From Acephala macrosclerotiorum (lineage: Eukaryota; Ascomycota; Leotiomycetes; Helotiales; Mollisiaceae): DNA of 31,757 bases. The translations under genes and the position numbers were made by a program. Positions within the stretch are counted from its first letter, which is position 1. Every line of letters starts with the position of its first letter. The DNA is taken from NCBI GenBank assembly GCA_014904845.1, contig MU119418.1, positions 64,654-96,410 on the forward strand, written 5' to 3'. Of the stretch, positions 21,546-31,757 are shown piece after piece. Below the pieces are notes generated by a model. It was not told the origin of the DNA. It ran no database searches and saw only the letters and a program-made list of their open reading frames with translations.

Positions 21546-21740
21546 TAAAACCGATATTGGATTATTATTTAATACCAATTTAATTATTTATAAAATTTTA
21601 ATTATTTATTTAAAATAATAATATTATTTTATTAATATTTTATTTATATAATTTTTTTTAAAATATTTATAATAATAAAAATAAAAAAATAAATTATTAT
21701 AGAGTTATATTATATTAATTTAATCAGTTTCAAAGCTATA
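21546..21740. repeat. AT-rich RIP-like block
   Basis: Almost pure A/T sequence immediately downstream of the FluG/DUF3435-like fragment, probably its continuation after heavy mutation. Nothing is readable in it. Confidence 0.5.
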
Positions 21741-21751
21741 TAATTAAGTAT

Positions 21752-22436
21752 TCACGTACTATTTCTAGGGCCCAATATGGATTCTGGAAGAACTTCGCGC
21801 AGAATGAAGGTATCATTGAGATGAATCTGAAGCTTTATAGTGGGATCTGTGCTCGAGGATATGAACGTGTAGCTTGAGAAAGGAGTTCCGACACATTCGA
21901 TAATCGGATCATCGACGTCAAGCATGTCCAAATTGCCTTGGTTTTCTGATCGGCACTCTAGTAGAGCCAGACATAGCTGGTCGCGAGTAAAGCGGTTTTC
22001 TCGCGCCGAGTTTCGAAGACTGCCACTCGTAATGTGGTGACCTCCGGGAAGGCTGAGGCTAGATTTCTGCAGCCCGGAGTCATCCCAGAACAGCCCAGTA
22101 AACACCTTCTAACAGATAGCACATAACGTTTTATAATAGATCTATATCCAGTTGATGCTCGAAAGGGGCCCTTATACTCGCATAGGCATCTTGAAGGTTG
22201 ATGCTTCTTGAGGGGTTGCGAAAATCTACGCGAGCAAGAGGCATAGGCGAGCGCAAGGTTGATGGAAGAGCACAAGGGTGACGAGATAGCCTGCTTAGGG
22301 AGAGGGAGAACATATCATCAGAAAAAGGTCTGGATATCGGAGTCGGCCAGCACACCCTAAACGTGACATTCAGATAGTTCAAGATCACGAGTTCTGGTGA
22401 TAAAAGCACCGTACTCGGTGAGCTATTCTTGGACAT
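21752..22436 (-). CDS. Hypothetical protein, weak two-exon model
   Basis: A 117-codon frame (22105-21752) reads like coding sequence (FTGLFWDDSGLQKSSLSLPG ... IKLQIHLNDTFILREVLPES). Upstream on the same strand, an ATG at 22436 opens another frame (MSKNSSPSTVLLSPELVILN). A phase-0 junction is possible from a GTAGAT donor after MPLAR to the acceptor ctgttag before KVFTG, giving an intron of about 120 nt. No domain is recognised. It would share a bidirectional promoter with the gene at 22617. The model is uncertain. Confidence 0.3.
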
Positions 22437-22509
22437 AATTCAAAAGCAGTTGTGAAGAGCCGCAAGCCACAGGCTTATCACATGATCCCCACACTCCTCC
22501 TTCCCCAGG

Positions 22510-22518
22510 TATAAAATA
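22510..22518 (+). promoter_or_regulatory. Putative TATA box
   Basis: TATAAAATA lies 107 bp upstream of the ATG at 22617, in the divergent intergenic region. It is a good TATA consensus match at a plausible distance. Confidence 0.4.
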
Positions 22519-22616
22519 GGCAGACAAAGCACGGCTTTTCTCTACTTCGATCTATTTGATGCTATCCATCGACTTGGGTTCACTTGGGCAGGAGCACGAA
22601 CTGCATCTGGAATGAA

Positions 22617-23740
22617 ATGGCACAACACGGAACCATTCAACGCGGGCAACAGTCAGATCTGGAAGCTGCCATTCACCTCCCGAATAACCCCATAGCAAAC
22701 GACTCTGTCTCGAGTGCTAGGGAACGGGACCAACTCGATAATCAGCCACGTTCACGACTTAAAGGGAAACAAAAAGACCCTCCAAAACCTCGGGCGCCGC
22801 AAGATCCCGTATTTTTTGACACTCTTCGAGGGGAACTAGAAGATAGTCAACGCCACCACTGCCTCTTCCTTTGCTGGGAAGATGGTGCCTACGATCAACG
22901 GGCGGTACCTCTACTAATCGAAGATATAGAGGACGAGATGCGGATTTATCAAGACTTGGTTCGAACATGGTACAAGATGCGCGGATGGTGGTGGAGATAC
23001 ATCCCATTTTATGGCATTCTAGGTCTAGAGGAAGTAAAAGTATGTAAAATTTGAACCGGTATTATTACTGCTAACTCTGATGAAATAGTTTCGCTTCTTA
23101 AGAAAGCATAATAATGACTTTTCGGTGCGCATCGAGAAGTTAAACATCCCTAGGATCGAAGAACAGCTTATAAATGAGCTAGAACAGGCCGAGGCCTGGA
23201 TTGCTAGAATTACTAGCCCTGTCGACTTTAATATTACATGTTACGAAGATACCTTTAATGGATTATGGGAGCATGAATGTCTAGAATGCCTAGCCGCAAC
23301 TGAGCCAGATGCACTATGTCCCTTTCAATGGAGGCGAGAACGTGAACGGAAACTCGACCGGTTGAGGTTACTATCCTTGCCATTATTATGCTTCCAAGAT
23401 CCCAAAAAGGCGGTTGATCAATGGACATTGAAAGGCATGGCCCAAGAGAGTTGTATATATAGGACTTCGTGAGTTCCAGAACCTGTAAGTGTCGGCGGCA
23501 CTGACAAAGGATATTAGGGACATTAAATGTAACCGTTATTTTATGACACGGGTGGCAGAAACAAAATTTCGAGGCCTAATGATTCACTGGGGTTGCAAGT
23601 GGAGGCCACTTGATGTTCCTGCCGTGGCGTTGATAATTGTCACGCTGTGGAAAGCGAGTGGGGGTAATTGGGAAGCTGCTTTCGCCGCCGGTGGCTTCTA
23701 TATTATGCTGGTCTCCCTTTCGCCGAGGCTACACAAGTAA
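22617..23740 (+). CDS. Unknown protein, three exons, 341 aa, C-terminal hydrophobic segments
   Basis: Exons 22617-23039, 23089-23468 and 23518-23740; two 49-nt introns with GT-AG ends; total 1026 nt with no stop. The ATG at 22617 (MAQHGTIQRGQQSDLEA) is the first in-frame Met. The N-terminal ~60 residues are polar and disordered-looking, with a basic patch RSRLKGKQKDPPKPR. A Cys/Trp-bearing central region follows (HHCLFLCWEDGAYDQRAVP, RTWYKMRGWWWRYIPFYG), then a helical region rich in Glu/Arg (EEQLINELEQAEAWIARI; RRERERKLDRLR). The tail has two hydrophobic stretches (VPAVALIIVTLW; AAFAAGGFYIMLVSL) that could be membrane segments. I do not recognise the family. A loose resemblance in layout to fungal DUF6594-like membrane proteins was considered but not supported by motifs. 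Confidence 0.6.
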
Positions 23741-24100
23741 CCCCATTGTTGAGATTGAATATGTTAGCACCTGTTGAAGTTGATGCGTGCTCGAGTCCAA
23801 GGCTATGACAAGCAAATTCAGTGGTCCTGGGTTTACTCCGTAGTTGAAGATAAGACACCCAAAGGTCAAAATAATCAACAAGTAATTCGTGATAACTCCA
23901 TTAGAATATGCTATCCATCCTGCTTTTCTACGAGCCTCCCTCCCTAATTTACTCCCTTTACCAACATCAAAGAATAAAGAGCCAGAGAGAAGTAGCCAGA
24001 AACAAGAAAGAGTAACCCTACTGGGGATGAGCTGCTGACGAGGTATGAACATGACAGAACACTGTCGATAACGCGAGGGTGTTCTATAAGCTGATCAGAT
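23741..24100. other. Intergenic, nothing recognised
   Basis: A minus-strand open frame of 107 codons (24052-23729) contains hydrophobic stretches but overlaps the 3' end of the preceding gene and has no family signature. I do not call it a gene. Confidence 0.35.
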
Positions 24101-24380
24101 ATGTTAAGTAAAAGTAAGCCTTCAAATGACTCGCCGATGTGCGGGGCGGCCGCGTTTTATAGAGATCAAGCGGCCGCTAAAGCCATACTGGAGCTGGGTT
24201 GTCATACAGGCACGGCCTCAACGAGAGCCTTACGTAGCTGCAATATTCCCGTTAGGATCGTACACGGGATCTACCGGGGCACAACCTGCCTGCATAGGAA
24301 TCTGAAGGCTAGTAGGGTTGGAAAAGAAAATAAGGATAAAATTAATAAATCATATTTAAAAAATAATATATTAAAATAAT
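24101..24380 (+). other. Short open frame with two GCGGCCGC sites, unassigned
   Basis: An open frame of 92 codons starts at 24101 and includes KAILELGCHTGTAST, which superficially resembles a methyltransferase motif I. The rest does not continue as a methyltransferase, and the frame runs into the AT-rich block. Two identical 8-bp palindromes gcggccgc lie about 25 bp apart (near 24146 and 24171). It is probably a remnant of something mobile, but this is unproven. Confidence 0.25.
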
Positions 24381-24520
24381 TTTTTTAATACAAATTTTAA
24401 AATTCAATTAATAAAAAATTATAAATTGAAAAAAGTGTAATTAATAATGGATTTGAAATATTACTTGTAATTAATATATATATTATAAATTCAAAAACTT
24501 GAACAATAATTAAACTATGG
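24335..24520. repeat. AT-rich RIP-like block
   Basis: About 185 bp of A/T-rich sequence with a gradual 5' edge, following the unassigned open frame. It is similar in composition to the other islands. No protein is readable. Confidence 0.45.
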
Positions 24521-24779
24521 CTACGACTAAGAAATTAACTTTGGTAATTTAATATACGATCTAAGAATGCATAAAAAGACCAATTCTTTTAATCAAAAAT
24601 GGCTTCCTTTTATACAACAAAAATCAAGATACACCTTTGAATTCGCTAGAACACCAAGCATTTAGATCCAAGTCAACACCAGTCGACTAAAGCAAGGCCG
24701 TCACTGAAACACCTGATAAAATACCTATCCTGCTCATTGTCTCGCTTAGAACCAGCAAGAAAAGCCAAAGAAGTCCTCA

Positions 24780-25018
24780 ATGGCCCAATCAAACCAACAA
24801 AATACGAACATTATCATCGGTACAGAGGAAGGCATCGATTTTCGTGCCCCTGATATCCACGCATGGAAGTGCTGCAAAGTAGCTTCTGACACTCTGTATT
24901 TTTGACAGCTAGCAAGCAGGTTTTGACTTCTATAGTGCTTCTACAAAACGGCTATGCTGAAGCGGACTTGGAAAATATGAACAAGATCTTCAACAAGGCG
25001 TGCAAAAGGGAGTCTTAA
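24780..25018 (+). CDS. Possible tiny protein with WKCCK motif, low confidence
   Basis: The ATG at 24780 opens a 33-codon exon ending HAWKCCK at 24878, directly before GTAGCT. An acceptor at 24919 would join it to a 32-codon exon ending KACKRES with TAA at 25016-25018. The 41-nt intron is very short for a fungus. The layout (short N-terminus, Trp-basic-Cys, then an intron) parallels the small gene at 20561, which is the main reason to list it. No function is known. Confidence 0.25.
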
Positions 25019-25709
25019 CTATCATGCAAGAATCTTTGGGACCACTGCCCTGAAAAGCGGTATGAAAATTGTATTGAGCTTGATAAAGATGGCAATGCTT
25101 TCAAAAGATGTGGAGATGAGTATAAATTAGGAATGATGAGCCGACAGGCTTCGAGATAGACAAGGATATGTTTGTGCTTTCCTGAGCGATGCTTCAGCAC
25201 CGAAAGGTCTCTAGAAATAGGACAGGCGGAGCAGAATGGCTGGAGCTGCGATGGATATATGTCAGTGATTTTCGAGAGGAAATTCGTGAAGTTAATTAAC
25301 TAATACCTAATTCTAGTCTGAAGTGCCTTCAGCTCATAATAATGTGATTCTAGACGAGACGACGTGGGTCTACCAGAAGCCATGTGCTATAGGAGAGACA
25401 CGTCCAATGACCTACTTCCACGACTAGTGCGACGAGGCCAAATTCTCCCATCTGATGAAAACTGACATTGCCCATCGCAAAAGATCAAGTATGATGATAG
25501 AGATACCTTCTGGCGTTCATGAAGTTGGTGGATGGCGGGGTAGCTGCGGGGTCCTTGCTCCTTCCCAACCATCACCGAAAGTACAGGCAAGAGCGCCTTC
25601 ATAAAGAATCAGCGGCGCAAGACTGCCCCAAAAATAAACAGACATTGTCAAAAGAATATGGTGGCACAATATAAACTCGCGAGGTCCAAAATCAATTCAT
25701 CACGCTCCT
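25019..25709. other. No gene identified
   Basis: A minus-strand open frame at 25602-25387 starts MKALLPVLSVMVGKEQ and could contain a small intron, but it has no signal peptide, domain or conserved pattern that I can support. Confidence 0.3.
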
Positions 25710-25967
25710 ATGTCCTCAACCCCAGCTCATCACGAATTCATTAATAACCCCATGATGTTCAGACTTCTGGACCACAAAGAAGAAAAAACAAACTCCAGTA
25801 CCCGAAGCCACATCCCCATCCCCATTACCAAGCTTTCAAAATCTAGAACACTATCTCGTCTTGGCAACGCCTTCCGAAACTTTTCGGGTAGTGAACTGAA
25901 CTCGCGCCTTCTACCCGGCGCTACATCCGCCTCACTCACTCACTCACGCCAAAAACATCACTACTAA
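25710..25967 (+). CDS. Hypothetical 85-aa protein
   Basis: A single open frame from an ATG. The centre (KLSKSRTLSRLGNAFRNFSG) is a basic, amphipathic-looking stretch of a type seen in small uncharacterised ascomycete peptides, by loose memory only. It is rich in Ser, His and Arg and has no signal peptide or Cys. It could equally be a chance frame. Confidence 0.3.
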   Translation: MSSTPAHHEFINNPMMFRLLDHKEEKTNSSTRSHIPIPITKLSKSRTLSRLGNAFRNFSGSELNSRLLPGATSASLTHSRQKHHY

Positions 25968-27288
25968 TCACGCGTTAAAATTCCAGATCTGAAACTCAAT
26001 TTCGCATTGCTAGCACTTGCATCTTTCTAGTTCCCGCTGAGTTTGTGTTCCCGACGATCTTTCGGTAGTGGGAGAAAGAACAGGGTGTAGTGAGTGAGGG
26101 AGAGAGGGAAGGAGGAGGAGAGGAAAACAATGAAGAGAAGACGCGTTGCTCGACGCGTCTTGGTCCGAGAGAGTAACTTTGGAACCGAGGGGAGCCAAGC
26201 GTTTGAGGATGCCACGAGAGCGCAGTTGATGTTTTAGAGGCGCAGGGTTGAACCTATCACTCCATCCACTGATCAACAGACAGGATTCGAAATATTGAGG
26301 TTTTGCAAGGTCCAGGGCCGCACCTCGTATCAATCAATATCGGTGTTTTCCCAATTTCTTCAAACTCATCTCGCTGTCGCCGATAGTGGAAGTTGGCGAC
26401 GACAGAACTCTCTTTCTAGAGCCAAGAGAATCTCGCACAAATTTTCCAAGTGAGTACGAATCCTTCATTTCCTAGCCTCAAGGGTATATATCACCGAACC
26501 ATCCCCTCGGTACCAAAAGGGGCGAACTTCTCATCTCCCTCGCTCGTAAATTTTCCGTCCCCTGATAACCATCAAAGTCAAAGCGACGGCGAAAGAATAT
26601 GCATGGAAGTTCCATACTCCGATCTGGATTCAGCCGAAATATGTACCAGGGGAAGCGACTCTCTTATCATAAGTTACGAAATAAATTTGTTTGACGTCGA
26701 GGATGTTGCTGTTGGTTGCGTGTTTGAAATTGATTGAATGGCGCCATTCTGGGACATGGTATGCGATTAATATAGGGAGATGAGATGATTCAGAAGATAT
26801 CGGTTTCGTTTGCTAGCGATGCGAGGCTAAGTTTTCATGAGATTTGAAAAGGGCATGGTTTGCACGGCTGGGGATGAAAGTGATATTGTATTATGTTGAG
26901 TTTGCGGGGGGCTACAACGACAACCGCGAGTTTGCGACAGGCTAGATGGGATAATTGTGAGAGATGAGACTCGCTTTCGCTCATTCAAACGTATCGGTAC
27001 CTGGGACACGATAGGGGAATTGTTTCAATATCTGTGGAGTGTTCAGATGCTCGAGGTTCTGGACGGTGTTCATGATGAATGCAGGCTCATCCGTTCCCTC
27101 CCCTGTAAAAGATCCCAAATGTCGGACAATATCATCCCATCACTACCACATAACATTTAAAGTTAGGCTGTTCCTTATCACATTAATCTTCAACCCGGTC
27201 ATCATCAAAAAATCGATGTCACATCTCTCTCATCACGTGCAAGGCTCCTTCTTACTCCCAAGGTTCACGGCGGAACCAGCCCGCATGC
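25968..27288. other. No gene identified
   Basis: Normal composition. Several open frames under 145 codons occur on both strands (for example 26450-26737 from a GTG, and 27039-27467), none with a domain, signal peptide or convincing splice model. Nothing can be supported here. Confidence 0.35.
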
Positions 27289-27729
27289 ATGCATCCGCGG
27301 CACTTCAGCTCCTGCAAACCGTTGAACAAACATCGGAGTGGGGCTCCTCTTTTTGCTCTAGGCCCGGCATTTTCACTTCTCTTCTCACCACTTTCCTCTC
27401 GCATTTTCTCCGTTGCAGTTGCTCCGCTCCGCTGCTCAAATTGTGGAAGACGATGTGCATCATGTGAAGATCAGAAGTTGAGAACTTTCGGTGTTTACAT
27501 TTCGGAGCTTGAAAGTTGTCCAAAATACATTCCAAATTCGGTTTGTGGACCTAGACGGTACGGTCGGCGTGAACGCCCACGCAGCATCTCGATCGGTGCC
27601 AATCTAGTTACCAACACGAGTTTCCATTCAGCCGGACAGTCTCCATTGAAGGAAGTGTTGGAGCTTCCATTGATCCGGGACTTGACTTCCACACCGACGA
27701 CTGGAAAGGGTACGAAATCCGAAGCTTAG
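27289..27729 (+). CDS. Hypothetical 146-aa protein with CxxC pairs
   Basis: An uninterrupted frame from an ATG. A hydrophobic stretch (FALGPAFSLLFSPLSSRIFS) is followed by RCSNCGRRCASCED, giving a C-x2-C-x3-C-x2-C pattern that could bind a metal or form disulfides. The second half is Arg/Ser-rich. No family is recognised. An overlapping frame on the same strand (27039-27467) reads the same DNA, which lowers confidence. Confidence 0.3.
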   Translation: MHPRHFSSCKPLNKHRSGAPLFALGPAFSLLFSPLSSRIFSVAVAPLRCSNCGRRCASCEDQKLRTFGVYISELESCPKYIPNSVCGPRRYGRRERPRSISIGANLVTNTSFHSAGQSPLKEVLELPLIRDLTSTPTTGKGTKSEA

Positions 27730-30524
27730 AAATTTTTGTTTTTGCGGAGGGCGTTCATGGCGACGATTGGCATCAAGCCTCGTCGCGTGGTAGATAGTTT
27801 GTGGAGAAGAATGAAAAAGTCTTGGAGAGGAATGATAGGTGTGGGGTGCGGAGACATCAGGTGAAAAATGCTTGGAGAAGGCACGCCAATCGTATGTTGA
27901 TGAGACATAAGAATATACGAACGTAACGCATTCCCACGTTTTTCTCGTCCGCTAATTTCTTTTTTGCTTATTTTTTAGCTTGCTGGGCTTGCGAATGTCA
28001 AGACGTCTTGCCGAGGTTTCCGAACTGTGCCAATAGGCTTGTGCCAATGGTATTCAAGACCCTACCCCGGAAGAATAGCGGACTTCAGGCGCGGCTACGC
28101 TGCCGAGAGCCTGAGGTGATATATTTGAGTTTGAGCAGAGGCAGTCAGCAAATAAATCCCTGATTCTTGGGTCACTCTTCAACTAATCAGAGGTCCTGTT
28201 AGTGACAACTGCTGGGTTAAGCTCGAAATTATTGGTGGACGGTTAAATACCCGTCTCGAAGTTGCAAATTAGGATGCTTACCATAATTCTGCGATATCTG
28301 TATCTGCTTGCCGCAGACTTGCAGAATTAGAGTGCTTGCGTCTATTCGCCTTAGGCTTTGGAAGAGTTGGGGTCCAGGTGCTGCCAAGCGCTGGGACGCT
28401 CCGAAATGTGTGGAAGCAAGCGATGTTCAGGGTTCTGTTTCCAGCGTTCAGACATTCTCCAGAATAGTGTCAGAAGTGTGCCATTTCCGGATTTGTGTGT
28501 TTTCGAAGAAGATATTTTGAGTTTGATGCAGTGAATTTGTCGAGATGATTGGATGCAACTTTTCCCCAGAATATCATTCTGACCCCACCGCCAAGTCACA
28601 GCCACCTCATAGTCATCCAAAACCTGGTGAGAATTTTGAATGGTAGCTGCAGAGAATTTAGCCAAGCACAATACCGAATTTGGGTTTGACAGCCGTTCCG
28701 TCTCAAGATGCAATCGATGCAGGTGATGATATGCCACGTTGTTGGCAGCCCGCAGTCCTCTTGTTCCGGGTACAACATCGCCTCATGAGCAAGACATGTT
28801 TCTTCCTATTCAGCTCTTGTGAGACTGCTTCGAAGCAAATCCAGTGTCCGAGCACGAGAATTCGAAGGATCGTCCTCTTGGAACACAATCCTTACATAAT
28901 ACTTCGGTCAGAAATAGTTTCGAGTTTGTACTTAGTACTTCGTACTTGCATCTGCAGATAAGCTCGCGTCTGCAGAATCCACTGTCGTACGCTCCAATCG
29001 AGGCATCTCGTTTATGTCAACCACGAGGAGGAGGCTGCCAGGTACTCGATGTCAAACACCATCACGGCCCACGATATTGTTTTGTACTTCATACTCGATC
29101 TGTTGTCGCATGTCGCTGTCTCAGAGTACTTCGACCTGACATGCAATCTCTGTGCGATGATTGGATGAAAGCAGCATGGTCCCGGGGAAAGGATGTGGTG
29201 CACACCAAACAAGGGGTGAGCAAGCCAGCAGCCCCAACAGAAAGTATTTCAGGCTTGTTCCAGCGCGCTTCTACAGCGCTGTTCAGTGGTTTGAACTCAC
29301 TAAATTTGGATGCTTCGTGATGTTCTCCTGCTAGAGATGCAGCTGTGGTGCTGGCACGTCCATTTAGTCGGGGCCTTCGTAAGCAACCCTTGACGCTGTC
29401 GGAACCGGGAACAGCTGTTCCAGAAGCATAACCTAAAATTTAATGTGAATGGTGTTTCTGACTGCTCTGCTGTGTCTCATGACTTGCAAAACCCATCGCA
29501 TCCGATCTAGTGAAGATGTCTTGTAGAAAGTATGAATGGCAACAGCCATCCGAGACACCAGCCTCTGATGAAATATACTCCAGACACGCCCAGAAACACG
29601 TCGCATTCAGGCTAACGGGGAAATACGATTGCCCGAACCGAGACACAGATGCTACCCGGAACAGCCTAGCGATGGAAAGCTTCAAGCCTCTTTCTGCTGG
29701 TCGACTGCATACTTTTCGTCATCCCCTCCTTGTTCCAACGACACTTTAGAAGCATTGATAGACCTCTCTGAGACCGGGGTCGCGACCCTCAAAGCCAATT
29801 GACACGGAGATGTGCTTCGGCTTTCTCTCCACGATGGGTGCTGCTTGCTTGGTTGCCCGGCGACCAGCTCTCACGCACCAGCCAGTCAGGCACGCTGCCT
29901 TGGCTGTAAGGTCGTTGCCGTCGTTCGAACTCAAACGCCTTGGAGGTCTGTCGATGTGCACTCCTCGCTCGGGCTTTCGTGCTGCACGGATGCTAAAGTC
30001 AGTGCGACCCGGCAATGGTACCGGAGCTCTGGGGACCAAGCCTGGGCGCTGGCTGTGGCTCGTAATCGGATGAGTCTCGAGTCTTTCTCACACAGCGTGT
30101 GTTGGGTACCCGAGGACCACGGCTGTTCGACAGGTCGTCAACAGCGATGTATCAGCCGTTCCGCAGGACAGAAGGAGCAACACCGAGATTGAACAGTCGC
30201 AAGCTCGCTTTACCCTATCGATGCTTTGAATATGGGAAAGCAGGCCAGGCTAGGATAGAAGGCCAGGGCCCTTGCCCGAGGTAGTATTATTTGTCTGGCT
30301 ACCGGTGCTGCTGTCCATGAACCTTATGGGTCGGTAAGTGGTTTTAAGCTGGCTCGAACGATGATTTGCTCGCCGTTTCACCGTGTTCGTCGCCATCGTT
30401 CTTGCTGTGTGGAGCAGAGCGTACTACGTACAGGGCCTTTTAATTGTTAGCGCACCGAGAATTGCCACAAGAACGCCGCTTTTACAATCACTCCACAATA
30501 GAATGCAATGGATAATGAGGTTAT
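27730..30524. other. No recognisable gene; short frames only
   Basis: About 2.8 kb of normal composition. The longest frame, 28844-29320 (158 codons, from a GTG), has no domain. An alternative frame in the same stretch (about 29015-29160) gives protein-like EEEAARYSMSNTITAHDIVL but stops soon after. Short frames at 29516-29749 and 29812-30192 show nothing familiar. This may be decayed coding DNA or long intergenic sequence. Confidence 0.35.
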
Positions 30525-31604
30525 TCAGAACTCTGTGTACCAACCATTGGCCTCAATCACTGCTTTACAGCGTGCAGGCATTGTGTGAATCATGTCCTTA
30601 ACTTCTGCATCTGTTATATCATTCCAAGCCTCCAGAACAGCTGCCCTAAGCTTGTGGTAGTTCCTATGGACTTCTGGATCAAGCAAAGCCAATATGTCCT
30701 TCATTCTGTCCCACATAGTCTCAATTGGTGAGAGATCTGGAGAAAATGGTGGCCAAAAGATTGGAATGATCCCTCTCTCTTCCATAAAGACTATACTGTA
30801 CTTTGCGGTGTGTCCTGGTCCTCCATCCTGCTGGAATGACAACCCTGGGTGGTTGAATAGATACCTCCAGACCACAGGGACAGTGTGCTGACAATAGGTA
30901 GTTTGATTGATTGACTTCCACTCCTTCTCCCAAAATAATCCTTCTCCTTTGCCATATTTCCCTGAAATGCAACCCCAAAACATCCACCCTATCTTCCTTT
31001 GCCACTTATGAGCTATGCAATCAGGGTGATAGAGCTCTGAGGCTCCCTTTTTCCTTGTGCACCATTGCCGGCGATGGGGACCAGGAGAAGTCCAACTCTC
31101 ATCACTCCAAAGGATCTCATCCCATTGGTCTAATGTCCAATGCTCGTGCTCATGTGCCCAAGCTAGCCTAAGCTCCCGATTCTTCTCTGAAAGTAGAGAT
31201 TTTCTTCTTCTAACTCCTCGCACATAGCCTTCAAGCTTAAATGCTCGGCGGATTGCTTTCTCTCCGCACCAGTCCTGCCAACCAAAGTATTTAAAGAGCT
31301 CTGCCCAAGGGATGTCTCGAGTATAAGAGTTTGTAGTGGCCCAATCGACAAGCTGTTTGCGGTGGTGAGGTGTGAGAAGGACATGGGCTCCGCAATGCCC
31401 TTTCTTTTGAGAAGTTGATCGCGTTTCTATCGCATAGTAGAGTTGTCTGTGAGTAAGTCTAGGAAATTGGAGCAAAATGTCAGCAATGCTCCAACCAGCT
31501 GTATAATAAAGGGTTTGGATTTGCAGTTTCTCATCCCTTGTAGACTCTTGCGAAGGTGTGTAAAGTGTAGAGATATGTAGAGGCTCTGGCGTTGAATAAT
31601 CCAT
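30525..31604 (-). CDS. Tc1/mariner-family transposase, 359 aa, apparently intact
   Basis: Cut-and-paste DNA transposase acting on the terminal inverted repeats of its own element, with insertion normally at TA. The N-terminus carries helix-turn-helix-like segments (DEKLQIQTLYYTAGWSIADI; HRKQLVDWATTN). The catalytic triad is visible: Asp168 in LWSDESWTSP, Asp260 in FQQDGGPGHTA and Glu295 in PPFSPDLSPIETMWD. The spacing of 34 residues between the second Asp and the Glu is the Tc1 hallmark (DD34E). The length is typical for fungal members and no stop or frameshift interrupts it. The start ATG at 31604 is the first in frame. The terminal inverted repeats could not be paired; the 5' one may lie beyond the window end, only 153 bp away. 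In contrast to the older repeats here, it shows no RIP damage, implying recent arrival. Confidence 0.92.
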   Translation of the reverse strand: MDYSTPEPLHISTLYTPSQESTRDEKLQIQTLYYTAGWSIADILLQFPRLTHRQLYYAIETRSTSQKKGHCGAHVLLTPHHRKQLVDWATTNSYTRDIPWAELFKYFGWQDWCGEKAIRRAFKLEGYVRGVRRRKSLLSEKNRELRLAWAHEHEHWTLDQWDEILWSDESWTSPGPHRRQWCTRKKGASELYHPDCIAHKWQRKIGWMFWGCISGKYGKGEGLFWEKEWKSINQTTYCQHTVPVVWRYLFNHPGLSFQQDGGPGHTAKYSIVFMEERGIIPIFWPPFSPDLSPIETMWDRMKDILALLDPEVHRNYHKLRAAVLEAWNDITDAEVKDMIHTMPARCKAVIEANGWYTEF

Positions 31605-31757
31605 TGAATTAATGATTTCAATGTAAATCAGAGGAATGAGCTCACTTTAAAGCAGCATAAGAAATCACCTGTTTGGGTATGGAGCAGGTGCTTTTCTGGT
31701 GGTCTGATTGGCTGATGCACGACGTCACTCCACGGCCGAAGAGCTGTTTTCGGACTC
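31605..31757. other. Leader of the Tc1/mariner element
   Basis: Untranslated sequence upstream of the transposase start. It contains a small inverted pair, cacctg / caggtg, at about 31666-31691. No matching inverted end was found on the 3' side of the transposase, so the element boundary is not set. Confidence 0.35.

Noticed and set aside
24155..24240. Methyltransferase motif I (ILELGCHTG)
   Set aside because: Only one short resemblance; no following methyltransferase motifs and the frame ends in AT-rich DNA.
30480..31740. tcactccac copies at both ends of the Tc1 region as terminal repeats
   Set aside because: The two copies are in direct, not inverted, orientation and only 9 bp long, so they do not define Tc1 ends.
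1..31757. CRISPR arrays, tRNA or rRNA genes
   Set aside because: No regular repeat-spacer arrays and no convincing tRNA or rRNA sequence were found; the genome is eukaryotic.

Overview
The window looks like a filamentous ascomycete (Pezizomycotina) genome. It has short GT-AG introns of about 45-170 nt, a fungal killer-toxin-like GH18 chitinase, small secreted proteins, a HET/NB-ARC/TPR NLR-type gene and a fungal Tc1/mariner transposon. Gene-bearing DNA of normal composition alternates sharply with extremely AT-rich islands (about 1-6340, 12345-12770, 20965-21140, 21545-21740, 24335-24520). This pattern fits repeat-induced point mutation (RIP). The species cannot be named from the sequence.

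Layout. Positions 1-6340 form a large AT island. Despite heavy mutation, its + strand can still be read by eye as the integrase, reverse transcriptase and RNase H of a Ty1/copia retrotransposon (about 2100-4540). A second AT block (5013-6340) follows a hairpin at 4976-5012 and was not decoded. Positions 7021-11987 hold a seven-exon killer-toxin-like chitinase: N-terminal domain, two LysM, hevein-type ChtBD1, GH18, Cys/Gly repeats and a conserved C-terminal domain. Its frame and splice sites are intact over 1473 codons, but four in-frame stop codons interrupt it. Positions 12139-13905 (minus strand) are the wreck of a HET / NB-ARC / TPR gene, and the AT block inside it is hypermutated NB-ARC sequence rather than an insertion. 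A six-cysteine small secreted protein lies at 14155-14540 (minus).

Positions 15286-17965 carry two tandem paralogues of a secreted family I cannot name. The first is damaged and the second intact, with identical exon lengths in the middle exons. A MITE-like element with about 23-bp terminal inverted repeats occupies 18284-18545. A single-pass membrane protein follows (18987-19977), then a tiny CxxC protein (20561-20770), a RIP-damaged fragment resembling FluG/DUF3435-type proteins (about 21145-21545), a weak minus-strand gene (21752-22436) and a three-exon unknown gene (22617-23740). From 23741 to 30524 I see only weak ORFs and no recognisable family. An intact DD34E Tc1/mariner transposase (30525-31604, minus) ends the window.

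How it fits together. This is an accessory, repeat-bordered region enriched in genes of fungal interaction and self/non-self biology: chitinase, NLR, small secreted proteins. Many of them are decaying by C-to-T / G-to-A mutation, as if RIP had reached non-transposon genes. The most unusual observations are (i) one NLR gene in which mutation intensity changes abruptly, (ii) residual cytosines in the AT islands concentrated in CpG, and (iii) a large chitinase broken only by point nonsense changes.
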